A stretch of DNA of 64,000 nt from Zhengitettix transpicula (taxonomy: Eukaryota > Arthropoda > Insecta > Orthoptera > Tetrigidae), in contig JAYJMR010000042.1 in NCBI GenBank assembly GCA_037074705.1, forward strand, positions 62,001 through 126,000, read 5' to 3'. Numbering within the stretch: the first letter of the stretch is position 1; the number at the start of each line of letters is the position of its first letter. The notes under the pieces are model-generated. The model did not search any database, was not told where the DNA came from, and saw only the letters and a list, made by a program, of their open reading frames with translations. Below, in pieces: positions 1 to 12,300 of the stretch. Position numbers and translations under genes: made by a program.

Positions 1-318
1 TAATATTTCGACGTTTCGACGACAAGTTTGGAATTTCACCAACCAAGAATCTTCAAATAACAAAGACTTATTTCATAATAAATGACTCGTTCTTTATAAA
101 AATTACTTAAACCTGCACTTCTAAAATCTTAATCCATTAATATTAATTATATATCGTAATATTTCGACGTTTCGACGACAAGTTTGGAATTTCACCAACC
201 AAGAATCTTCAAATAACAAAGTCTTATTTCATAATAAATGACTCGTTCTTTATAAAAATTACTCAAACCAGCACTTCTAAAATCTTAATCCATTAATATT
301 AATTAATATATCGTAATA

Positions 319-334
319 TTTCGACGTTTCGACG
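319..334 (+). repeat. Tandem TTTCGACG pair in the conserved box
   Basis: Bases 6-13 and 14-21 of the monomer are a perfect tandem duplication of the 8-mer TTTCGACG, followed by ACAAG. The pair recurs in nearly every monomer and holds four CpGs in 13 bp. Changes here are few and recurrent: GACATTTCG (for example 9,583, 10,682 and 11,467), GACATTTTTACG (13,850, 15,725, 20,255), TCGAAGTTTCG, TCGAGGTTTCG and TTTCGGCAACAAG. It is the most distinctive part of the monomer and the best candidate for a sequence-specific protein site. No known binding site is recognised; the role is inference from conservation. Confidence 0.85.
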
Positions 335-452
335 ACAAGTTTGGAATTTCACCAACCAAGAATCTTCAAATAACAAAGTCTTATTTCATAATAAATGACT
401 CGTTCTTTATAAAAATTACTCAAACCTGCACTTCTAAAATCTTAATCCATTA

Positions 453-466
453 ATATTAATTAATAT
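453..466. repeat. 14-bp AT palindrome in each monomer
   Basis: ATATTAATTAATAT is a perfect dyad at monomer bases 140-153 and contains TTAATTAA. The variant ending AATATTTCG (for example near 2,030, 4,855 and 7,210) extends it to 16 bp. Other variants break it: ATTATTTAAT, AATACTAATT, TATAATAATT, TTAAATAATA. Short dyads able to form cruciforms are reported to be enriched in centromeric satellites that lack CENP-B boxes. That link is general knowledge and is not shown for this sequence. Confidence 0.9.
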
Positions 467-3400
467 ATCGTAATATTTCGACGTTTCGACGACAAGTTTG
501 GAATTTCACCAACCAAGAATCTTCAAATAAAAAAGTGTTATTTCATAATAAATGACTCGTTCTTTATAAAAATTACTCAAACCAGCACTTCTAAAATCTT
601 AATCCATTAATATTAATTAATATATCGTAATATTTCGACGTTTCGACGACAAGTTTGGAATTTCACCAACCAAGAATCTTCAAATAACAAAGTCTTATTT
701 CATAATAAATGACTCGTTCTTTATAAAAATTACTCAAACCAGCACTTCTAAAATCTTAATCCATTAATATTAATTAATATATCGTAATATTTCGACGTTT
801 CGACGACAAGTTTGGAATTTCACCAACCAAGAATCTTCAAATAACAAAGTCTTATTTCATAATAAATGACTCGTTCTTTATAAAAATTACTCAAACCAGC
901 ACTTCTAAAATCTTAATCCATTAATATTAATTAATATATCGTAATATTTCGACGCTTCGACGACAAGTTTGGAATTTCACCAACCAAGAATCTTCAAATA
1001 ACAAAGTCTTATTTCATAATAAATGACTCGTTCTTTATAAAAATTACTCAAACCTGCACTTCTAAAATCTTAATCCATTAATATTAATTAATATATCGTA
1101 ATATTTCGACGTTTCGACGACAAGTTTGGAATTTCACCAACCAAGAATCTTCAAATAACAAAGTCTTATTTCATAATAAATGACTCGTTCTTTATAAAAA
1201 TTACTCAAACTTGCACTTTTAAAATCTTAATCCATTAATATTAATTAATATATCGTAATATTTCGACGTTTCGACGACAAGTTTGGAATTTCACCAACCA
1301 AGAATCTTCAAATAACAAAGTCTTATTTCATAATAAATGACTCGTTCTTTATAAAAATTACTCAAACAAGCACTTCTAAAATCTTAATCTATTAATACTA
1401 ATTAATATATCATAATATTTCGACGTTTCGACGACAAGTTTGGAATTTCACCAACCAAGAATCTTCAAATAACAAAGTCTTATTTCATAATAAATGATTC
1501 GTTCTTTATAAAAATTACTCAAACTTGCACTTCTAAAATCTTAATCTATTAATATTAATTAATATATCATAATATTTCGACGTTTCGACGACAAGTTTGG
1601 AATTTCACCAACCAAGAATCTTCAAATAACAAAGTCTAATTTCATTAAAATGACTCGTTCTTTATAAAAATTACTCAAACCAGCACTTCTAAAATCTTAA
1701 TCTATTAATATTAATTAATATATCAAAATATTTCGACGTTTCGACGACAAGTTTGGAATTTCACCAACCAAGAATCTTCAAATAACAAAGTCTTATTTCA
1801 TAATAAATGACTCGTTCTTTATAAAAATTACTCAAACCTGCACTTCTAAAATCTTAATCTATTAATATTAATTAATATATCGTAATATTTCGACGTTTCG
1901 ACGACAAGTTTGGAATTTCACCAACCAAGAATCTTCAAATAACAAAGTCTTATTTCATAATAAATGACTCGTTCTTTATAAAAATTACTCAAACCTGCAT
2001 TTCTAAAATCTTAATCCATTAATATTAATTAATATTTCGTAATACTTCGACGTTTCGACGACAAGTTTGGAATTTCACCAACCAAGAATCTTCAAATAAC
2101 AAAGTCTTATTTCATAATAAATGACTCGTTCTTTATAAAAATTACTCAAACCTGCACTTCTAAAATCTTAAACTATTAATATTAATTAATATATCGTAAT
2201 ATTTCGACGTTTCGACGACAAGTTTGGATTTTCACCAACCAAGAATCTTCAAATAACAAAGTCTTATTTCATAATAAATGACTCGTTCTTTATAAAAATT
2301 ACTCAAACCTGCACTTCTAAAATCTTAATCCATTAATATTAATTAATATATCGTAATATTTCGACGTTTCGACGACAAGTTTGGAATTTCACCAACCAAG
2401 AATCTTCAAATAACAAAGTCTTATTTCATAATAAATGACTCGTTCTTTATAAAAATTACTCAAACCTGCACTTCTAAAATCTTAATCCATTAATATTAAT
2501 TAATATATCGTAATATTTCGACGTTTCGACGACAAGTTTGGAATTTCACCAACCAAGAATCTTCAAATAACAAAGTCTTATTTCATAATAAATGACTCGT
2601 TCTTTATAAAAATTACTCAAACCTGCACTTCTAAAATCTTAATCCATTAATATTAATTAATATATCGTAATATTTCGACGTTTCGACGACAAGTTTGGAA
2701 TTTCACCAACCAAGAATCTTCAAATAACAAAGTCTTATTTCATAATAAATGACTCGTTCTTTATAAAAATTACTCAAACCAGCACTTCTAAAATCTTAAT
2801 CCATTAATATTAATTAATATATCGTAATATTTCGACGTTTCGACGACAAGTTTGGAATTTCACCAACCAAGAATCTTCAAATAACAAAGACTTATTTCAT
2901 AATAAATGACTCGTTCTTTATAAAAATTACTCAAACCTGCACTTCTAAAATCTTAATCCATTAATATTAATTATATATCGTAATATTTCGACGTTTCGAC
3001 GACAAGTTTGGAATTTCACCAACCAAGAATCTTCAAATAACAAAGTCTTATTTCATAATAAGTGACTCGTTCTTTATAAAAATTACTCAAACCAGCACTT
3101 CTAAAATCTTAATCCATTAATATTAATTAATATATCGTAATATTTCGACGTTTCGACGACAAGTTTGGAATTTCACCAACCAAGAATCTTCAAATAACAA
3201 AGCCTTATTTCATAATAAATGACTAATTCTTTAAAAAAATTACTCAAACCTGCACTTCTAAAATCTTAATCCATTAATATTATTTAATATATCGTAATAT
3301 TTCGACGTTTCGACGACAAGTTTGGAATTTCACCAACCAAGAATCTTCAAATAAAAAAGTGTTATTTCATAATAAATGACTCGTTCTTTATAAAAATTAC

Positions 3401-4860
3401 TCAAACCAGCACTTCTAAAATCTTAATCCATTAATATTAATTAATATATCGTAATATTTCGACGTTTCGACGACAAGTTTGGAATTTCACCAACCAAGAA
3501 TCTTCAAATAACAAAGTCTTATTTCATAATAAATGACTCGTTCTTTATAAAAATTACTCAAACCAGCACTTCTAAAATCTTAATCCATTATTATTAATTA
3601 ATATATCGTAATATTTCGACGTTTCGACGACAAGTTTGGAATTTCACCAACCAAGAATCTTCAAATAACAAAGTCTTATTTCATAATAAATGACTCGTTC
3701 TTTATAAAAATTACTCAAACCAGCACTTCTAAAATCTTAATCCATTAATATTAATTAATATATCGTAATATTTCGACGTTTCGACGACAAGTTTGGAATT
3801 TCACCAACCAAGAATCTTCAAATAACAAAGTCTTATTTCATAATAAATGACTCGTTCTTTATAAAAATTACTCAAACCTGCACTTCTAAAATCTTAATCC
3901 ATTAATATTAATTAATATATCGTAATATTTCGACGTTTCGACGACAAGTTTGGAATTTCACCAACCAAGAATCTTCAAATAACAAAGTCTTATTTCATAA
4001 TAAATGACTCGTTCTTTATAAAAATTACTCAAACCTGCACTTTTAAAATCTTAATCCATTAATATTAATTAATATATCGTAATATTTCGACGTTTCGACG
4101 ACAAGTTTGGAATTTCACCAACCAAGAATCTTCAAATAACAAAGTCTTATTTCATAATAAATGACTCGTTCTTTATAAAAATTACTCAACCAGCACTTCT
4201 AAAATCTTAATCTATTAATACTAATTAATATATCATAATATTTCGACGTTTCGACGACAAGTTTGGAATTTCACCAACCAAGAATCTTCAAATAACAAAG
4301 TCTTATTTCATAATAAATGATTCGTTCTTTATAAAAATTACTCAAACTTGCACTTCTAAAATCTTAATCTATTAATATTAATTAATATATCATAATATTT
4401 CGACGTTTCGACGACAAGTTTGGAATTTCACCAACCAAGAATCTTCAAATAACAAAGTCTAATTTCATAATAAATGACTCGTTCTTTATAAAAATTACTC
4501 AAACCAGCACTTCTAAAATCTTAATCTATTAATATTAATTAATATATCAAAATATTTCGACGTTTCGACGACAAGTTTGGAATTTCACCAACCAAGAATC
4601 TTCAAATAACAAAGTCTTATTTCATAATAAATGACTCGTTCTTTATAAAAATTACTCAAACCTGCACTTCTAAAATCTTAATCTATTAATATTAATTAAT
4701 ATTACGTAATATTTCGACGTTTCGACGACAAGTTTGGAATTTCACCAACCAAGAATCTTCAAATAACAAAGTCTTATTTCAAATAAATGACTCGTTCTTT
4801 ATAAAAATTACTCAAACCTGCATTTCTAAAATCTTAATCCATTAATATTAATTAATATTT

Positions 4861-7800
4861 CGTAATACTTCGACGTTTCGACGACAAGTTTGGAATTTCA
4901 CCAACCAAGAATCTTCAAATAACAAAGTCTTATTTCATAATAAATGACTCGTTCTTTATAAAAATTACTCAAACCTGCACTTCTAAAATCTTAATCTATT
5001 AATATTAATTAATATATCGTAATATTTCGACGTTTCGACGACAAGTTTGGATTTTCACCAACCAAGAATCTTCAAATAACAAAGTCTTATTTCATAATAA
5101 ATGACTCGTTCTTTATAAAAATTACTCAAACCTGCACTTCTAAAATCTTAATCCATTAATATTAATTAATATATCGTAATATTTCGACGTTTCGACGACA
5201 AGTTTGGAATTTCACCAACCAAGAATCTTCAAATAACAAAGTCTTATTTCATAATAAATGACTCGTTCTTTATAAAAATTACTCAAACCTGCACTTCTAA
5301 AATCTTAATCCATTAATATTAATTAATATATCGTAATATTTCGACGTTTCGACGACAAGTTTGGAATTTCACCAACCAAGAATCTTCAAATAACAAAGTC
5401 TTATTTCATAATAAATGACTCGTTCTTTATAAAAATTACTCAAACCTGCACTTCTAAAATCTTAATCCATTAATATTAATTAATATATCGTAATATTTCG
5501 ACGTTTCGACGACAAGTTTGGAATTTCACCAACCAAGAATCTTCAAATAACAAAGTCTTATTTCATAATAAATGACTCGTTCTTTATAAAAATTACTCAA
5601 ATCTGCACTTCTAAAATCTTCATCCATTAATATTAATTAATATATCGTAATATTTCGACGTTTCGACGACAAGTTTGGAATTTCACCAACCAAGAATCTT
5701 CAAATAATAAAGTCTTATTTCATAATAAATGACTCGTTCTTTATAAAAATTACTCAAACCTGCACTTCTAAAATCTTAATCCATTAATATTAATTAATAT
5801 ATCGTAATATTTCGACGTTTCGACGACAAGTTTGGAATTTCACCAACCAAGAATCTTCAAATAACAAAGTCTTATTTCATAATAAATGACTCGTTCATTA
5901 TAAAAATTACTCAAACCAGCACTTCTAAAATCTTAATTTATTAATATTAATTAATATATCGTAATATTTCGACGTTTCGACGACAAGTTTGGAATTTCAC
6001 CAACCAAGAATCTTCAAATAACATAGTCTTATTTCATAATAAATGACTCCTTCTTTATAAAAATTACTCAAACCTGCACTTCTTAAATCTTAATCCATTA
6101 ATATTAATTAATATATCGTAATATTTCGACGTTTCGACGACAAGTTTGGAATTTCACCAACCAAGAATCTTCAAATAACAAAGTCTTATTTCATAATAAA
6201 TGACTCGTTCTTTATAAAAATTAGTCAAACCTGCACTTTTAAAATCTTAATCTATTAATATTAATTAATATATCCCAATATTTCGACGTTTCGACGACAA
6301 GTTTGGAATTTCACCAACCAAGAATCTTCAAATAACAAAGTCTTATTTCATAATAAATGACTCGTTCTTTATAAAAATTACTCAAACCAGCACTTCTAAA
6401 ATCTTAATCTATTAATACTAATTAATATATCATAATATTTCGACGTTTCGACGACAAGTTTGGAATTTCACCAACCAAGAATCTTCAAATAACAAAGTCT
6501 TATTTCATAATAAATGATTCGTTCTTTATAAAAATTACTCAAACCTGCACTTCTAAAATCTTAATCTATTAATATTAATTAATATATCATAATATTTCGA
6601 CGTTTCGACGACAAGTTTGGAATTTCACCAACCAAGAATCTTCAAATAACAAAGTCTTATTTCATAATAAATGACTCGTTCTTTATAAAAATTACTCAAA
6701 CCAGCACTTCTAAAATCTTAATCTATTAATATTAATTAATATATCAAAATATTTCGACGTTTCGACGACAAGTTTGGAATTTCACCAACCAAGAATCTTC
6801 AAATAACAAAGTCTTATTTCATAATAAATGACTCGTTCTTTTTAAAAATTAGTCAAACCTGCACTTCTAAAATCTTAATCTATTAATATTAATTAATATA
6901 TCGTAATATTTCGACGTTTCGACGACAAGTTTGGAATTTCACCAACCAAGAATCTTCAAATAACAAAGTCTTATTTCATAATAAATGACTCGTTCTTTAT
7001 AAAAATTACTCAAACCTGCACTTCTAAAATCTTAATCTATTAATATTAATTAATATATCGTAATATTTCGACGTTTCGACGACAAGTTTGGAATTTCACC
7101 AACCAAGAATCTTCAAATAACAAAGTCTTATTTCATAATAAATGACTCGTTCTTTATAAAAATTACTCAAACCTGCATTTCTAAAATCTTAATCCATTAA
7201 TATTAATTAATATTTCGTAATACTTCGACGTTTCGACGACAAGTTTGGAATTTCACCAACCAAGAATCTTCAAATAACAAAGTCTTATTTCATAATAAAT
7301 GACTCGTTCTTTATAAAAATTACTCAAACCTGCACTTCTAAAATCTTAATCTATTAATATTAATTAATATATCGTAATATTTCGACGTTTCGACGACAAG
7401 TTTGGATTTTCACCAACCAAGAATCTTCAAATAACAAAGTCTTATTTCATAATAAATGACTCGTTCTTTATAAAAATTACTCAAACCTGCACTTCTAAAA
7501 TCTTAATCCATTAATATTAATTAATATATCGTAATATTTCGACGTTTCGACGACAAGTTTGGAATTTCACCAACCAAGAATCTTCAAATAACAAAGTCTT
7601 ATTTCATAATAAATGACTCGTTCTTTATAAAAATTACTCAAACCTGCACTTCTAAAATCTTAATCCATTAATATTAATTAATATATCGTAATATTTCGAC
7701 GTTTCGACGACAAGTTTGGAATTTCACCAACCAAGAATCTTCAAATAACAAAGTCTTATTTCATAATAAATGACTCGTTCTTTATAAAAATTACTCAAAC

Positions 7801-9350
7801 CTGCACTTCTAAAATCTTAATCCATTAATATTAATTAATATATCGTAATATTTCGACGTTTCGACGACAAGTTTGGAATTTCACCAACCAAGAATCTTCA
7901 AATAACAAAGTCTTATTTCATAATAAATGACTCGTTCTTTATAAAAATTACTCAAACCTGCACTTCTAAAATCTTCATCCATTAATATTAATTAATATAT
8001 CGTAATATTTCGACGTTTCGACGACAAGTTTGGAATTTCACCAACCAAGGATCTTCAAATAATAAAGTCTTATTTCATAATAAATGACTCGTTCTTTATA
8101 AAAATTACTCAAACCTGCACTTCTAAAATCTTAATCCATTAATATTAATTAATATATCGTAATATTTCGACGTTTCGACGACAAGTTTGGAATTTCACCA
8201 ACCAAGAATCTTCAAATAACAAAGTCTTATTTCATAATAAATGACTCGTTCATTATAAAAATTACTCAAACCTGCACTTCTAAAATCTTAATTTATTAAT
8301 ATTAATTAATATATCGTAATATTTCGACGTTTCGACGACAAGTTTGGAATTTCACCAACCAAGAATCTTCAAATAACATAGTCTTATTTCATAATAAATG
8401 ACTCCTTCTTTATAAAAATTACTCAAACCTGCACTTCTTAAATCTTAATCCATTAATATTAATTAATATATCGTAATATTTCGACGTTTCGACGACAAGT
8501 TTGGAATTTCACCAACCAAGAATCTTCAAATAACAAAGTCTTATTTCATAATAAATGACTCGTTCTTTATAAAAATTAGTCAAACCTGCACTTTTAAAAT
8601 CTTAATCTATTAATATTAATTAATATATCCCAATATTTCGACGTTTCGACGACAAGTTTGGAATTTCACCAACCAAGAATCTTCAAATAACAAAGTCTTA
8701 TTTCATAATAAATGACTCGTTCTTTATAAAAATTACTCAAACCAGCACTTCTAAAATCTTAATCTATTAATACTAATTAATATATCATAATATTTCGACG
8801 TTTCGACGACAAGTTTGGAATTTCACCAACCAAGAATCTTCAAATAACAAAGTCTTATTTCATAATAAATGATTCGTTCTTTATAAAAATTACTCAAACC
8901 TGCACTTCTAAAATCTTAATCTATTAATATTAATTAATATATCATAATATTTCGACGTTTCGACGACAAGTTTGGAATTTCACCAACCAAGAATCTTCAA
9001 ATAACAAAGTCTTATTTCATAATAAATGACTCGTTCTTTATAAAAATTACTCAAACCAGCACTTCTAAAATCTTAATCTATTAATATTAATTAATATATC
9101 AAAATATTTCGACGTTTCGACGACAAGTTTGGAATTTCACCAACCAAGAATCTTCAAATAACAAAGTCTTATTTCATAATAAATGACTCGTTCTTTTTAA
9201 AAATTAGTCAAACCTGCACTTCTAAAATCTTAATCTATTAATATTAATTAATATATCGTAATATTTCGACGTTTCGACGACAAGTTTGGAATTTCACCAA
9301 CCAAGAATCTTCAAATAACAAAGTCTTATTTCATAATAAATGACTCGTTC
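4861..9350 (+). repeat. 15-monomer higher-order repeat, two copies
   Basis: A 2,355-bp offset (15 x 157) links GTAATACTTCG at 4,862 and 7,217, TTGGATTTTCACC at 5,048 and 7,403, CTTCATCCATT at 5,620 and 7,975, ATATCCCAATA near 6,273 and 8,628, and TTTTTAAAAATTAGTC near 6,839 and 9,195. The left copy is about 4,861-7,215 and the right copy 7,216 to about 9,350, after which the expected GTAATACTTCG at 9,572 is absent. Part of this unit is homologous to the preceding 18-monomer unit. However, TATCAAAATATT at 4,548 and 6,743 is 14 monomers apart rather than 15. One unit therefore seems to have formed from the other by gain and loss of whole monomers. Confidence 0.92.
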
Positions 9351-12300
9351 TTTATAAAAATTACTCAAACCTGCACTTCTAAAATCTTAATCCATTAATA
9401 TTAATTAATATATCGTAATATTTCGACGTTTCGACGACAAGTTTGGAATTTCACCAACCAAGAATCTTCAAATAACAAAGTCTTATTTCATAATAAATGA
9501 CTCGTTCTTTATAAAAATTACTCAAACCTGCACTTCTAAAATCTTAATCCATTAATATTAATTAATATATCGTAATATTTCGACATTTCGACGACAAGTT
9601 TGGAATTTCACCAACCAAGAATCTTCAAATAACAAAGTCTTATTTCATAATAAATGACTCGTTCTTTATAAAAATTAGTCAAACCTGCACTTTTAAAATC
9701 TTAATCTATTAATATTAATTAATATATCCCAATATTTCGAAGTTTCGACGACAAGTTTGGAATTTCACCAACCAAGAATCTTCAAATAACAAAGTCTTAT
9801 TTCATAATAAATGACTCGTTCTTTATAAAAATTACTCAAACCAGCACTTCTAAAATCTTAATCTATTAATACTAATTAATATATCATAATATTTCGACGT
9901 TTCGACGACAAGTTTGGAATTTCACCAACCAAGAATCTTCAAATAACAAAGTCTTATTTCATAATAAATGATTCGTTCTTTATAAAAATTACTCAAACCT
10001 GCACTTCTAAAATCTTAATCTATTAATATTAATTAATATATCATAATATTTCGACGTTTCGACGACAAGTTTGGAATTTCACCAACCAAGAATCTTCAAA
10101 TAACAAAGTCTTATTTCATAATAAATGACTCGTTCTTTATAAAAATTACTCAAACCAGCACTTCTAAAATCTTTATCTATTAATATTAATTAATATTTAA
10201 AAATATTTCGACGTTTCGACGACAAGTTTGGAATTTCACCAACCAAGAATCTTCAAATAACAAAGTCTTATTTCATAATAAATGACTCGTTCTTTTTAAA
10301 AATTAGTCAAACCTGCACTTCTAAAATCTTAATCTATTAATATTAATTAATATATCGTAATATTTCGACGTTTCGACGACAAGTTTGGAATTTCACCAAC
10401 CAAGAATCTTCAAATAACAAAGTCTTATTTCATAATAAATGACTCGTTCTTTATAAAAATTACTCAAACCTGCACTTCTAAAATCTTAATCCATTTATAT
10501 TAATTAATATATCGTAATATTTCGACGTTTCGACGACAAGTTTGGAATTTCACCAACCAAGAATCTTCAAATAACAAAGTCTTATTTCATAATAAATGAC
10601 TCGTTCTTTATAAAAATTACTCAAACCTGCACTTCTAAAATCTTAATCCATTAATATTAATTAATATATCGTAATATTTCGACATTTCGACGACAAGTTT
10701 GGAATTTCACCAACCAAGAATCTTCAAATAACAAAGTCTTATTTCATAATAAATGATTCGTTCTTTATAAAAATTACTCAAACCTGCACTTCTAAAATCT
10801 TAATCTATTAATATTAATTAATATATCATAATATTTCGACGTTTCGACGACAAGTTTGGAATTTCACCAACCAAGAATCTTCAAATAACAAAGTCTTATT
10901 TCATAATAAATGACTCGTTCTTTATAAAAATTACTCAAACCAGCACTTCTAAAATCTTAATCTATTAATATTAATTAATATATCAAAATATTTCGACGTT
11001 TCGACGACAAGTTTGGAATTTCACCAACCAAGAATCTTCAAATAACAAAGTCTTATTTCATAATAAATGACTCGTTCTTTTTAAAAATTAGTCAAACCTG
11101 CACTTCTAAAATCTTAATCTATTAATATTAATTAATATATCGTAATATTTCGACGTTTCGACGACAAGTTTGGAATTTCACCAACCAAGAATCTTCAAAT
11201 AACAAAGTCTTATTTCATAATAAATGACTCGTTCTTTATAAAAATTACTCAAACCTGCACTTCTAAAATCTTAATCCATTAATATTAATTAATATATCGT
11301 AATATTTCGACGTTTCGACGACAAGTTTGGAATTTCACCAACCAAGAATCTTCAAATAACAAAGTCTTATTTCATAATAAATGACTCGTTCTTTATAAAA
11401 ATTACTCAAACCTGCACTTCTAAAATCTTAAACCATTAATATTAATTAATATATCGTAATATTTCGACATTTCGACGACAAGTTTGGAATTTCACCAACC
11501 AAGAATCTTCAAATAACAAAGTCTTATTTCATAATAAATGACTCGTTCTTTATAAAAATTAGTCAAACCTGCACTTTTAAAATCTTAATCTATTAATATT
11601 AATTAATATATCCCAATATTTCGACGTTTCGACCACAAGTTTGGAATTTCACCAACCAAGAATCTTCAAATAACAAAGTCTTATTTCATAATAAATGACT
11701 CGTTCTTTATAAAAATTACTCAAACCAGCACTTCTAAAATCTTAATCTATTAATACTAATTAATATATCATAATATTTCGACGTTTCGACGACATGTTTG
11801 GAATTTCACCAACCAAGAATCTTCAAATAACAAAGTCTTATTTCATAATAAATGATTCGTTCTTTATAAAAATTACTCAAACCTGCACTTCTAAAATCTT
11901 AATCTATTAATATTAATTAATATATCATAATATTTCGACGTTTCGACGACAAGTTTGGAATTTCACCAACCAAGAATCTTCAAATAACAAAGTCTTATTT
12001 CATAATAAATGACTCGTTCTTTATAAAAATTACTCAAACCTGCACTTCTAAAATCTTAATCCATTAATATTAATTAATATATCGTAATATTTCGACGTTT
12101 CGACGACAAGTTTGGAATTTCACCAACCAAGAATCTTCAAATAACAAAGTCTTATTTCATAATAAATGACTCGTTCTTTATAAAAATTACTCAAACCTGC
12201 ACTTCTAAAATCTTAATCCATTAATATTATTTAATATATCGTAATATTTCGACATTTCGACGACAAGTTTGGAATTTCACCAACCAAGAATCTTCAAATA

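Larger units (their letters stand above)
314..470 (+). repeat. Representative consensus monomer (157 bp)
   Basis: This copy matches the array consensus. Reading from its first base: a tandem TTTCGACG pair (6-21), a near-invariant stretch ending CACCAACCAAG (to about 47), an A-rich segment AATCTTCAAATAACAAAG (48-65), a variable GACTCGTTC (84-92), a short A-tract in TATAAAAATTA (95-105), the alternating CCTGC/CCAGC site (112-116), and an AT palindrome near the end (140-153). It has six CpGs, five of them clustered around the monomer boundary. From base 90 to 156 there is a single G. The phase of the unit is arbitrary. I began it at TAATATTTCG because that is where the window opens. Confidence 0.97.
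1..5450 (+). repeat. 18-monomer higher-order repeat, about 1.9 copies
   Basis: Rare variants recur with an offset of 2,823-2,824 bp (18 monomers, slightly short). AAAGACTTA lies at 62 and 2,886. A monomer with the shortened ATTATATATCG lies near 147 and 2,971. AAAAAAGTGTTA lies near 528 and 3,352, AATACTAATT near 1,395 and 4,218, GTAATACTTCG at about 2,039 and 4,862, and TTGGATTTTCACC at 2,224 and 5,048. The first unit spans about 1-2,824. The second runs from 2,825 until the match fades near 5.4-5.6 kb, where CTTCATCC (5,620) has no partner at 2,797. A few private changes, such as a lost A at 4,187 and ATGACTAATTC near 3,224, mark divergence since duplication. The left end lies outside the window. 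Confidence 0.93.

Noticed and set aside
319..334. CENP-B box in the TTTCG-containing region
   Set aside because: The motif needs TTCG, four bases, A, two bases, then CGGG. After each TTCG the required A and CGGG are missing on both strands, in the consensus and in the GGCAACAAG variants.
361..443. Monomer built from two half-units (AATCTT at bases 48 and 125, 77 bp apart)
   Set aside because: Only the hexamer and a loose TAATA match align when one half is shifted onto the other, which AT-rich sequence gives by chance.
453..466. Replication origin or promoter at the AT palindrome
   Set aside because: An AT-rich dyad alone is not evidence. It occurs in every monomer, with no associated gene or known origin motif.
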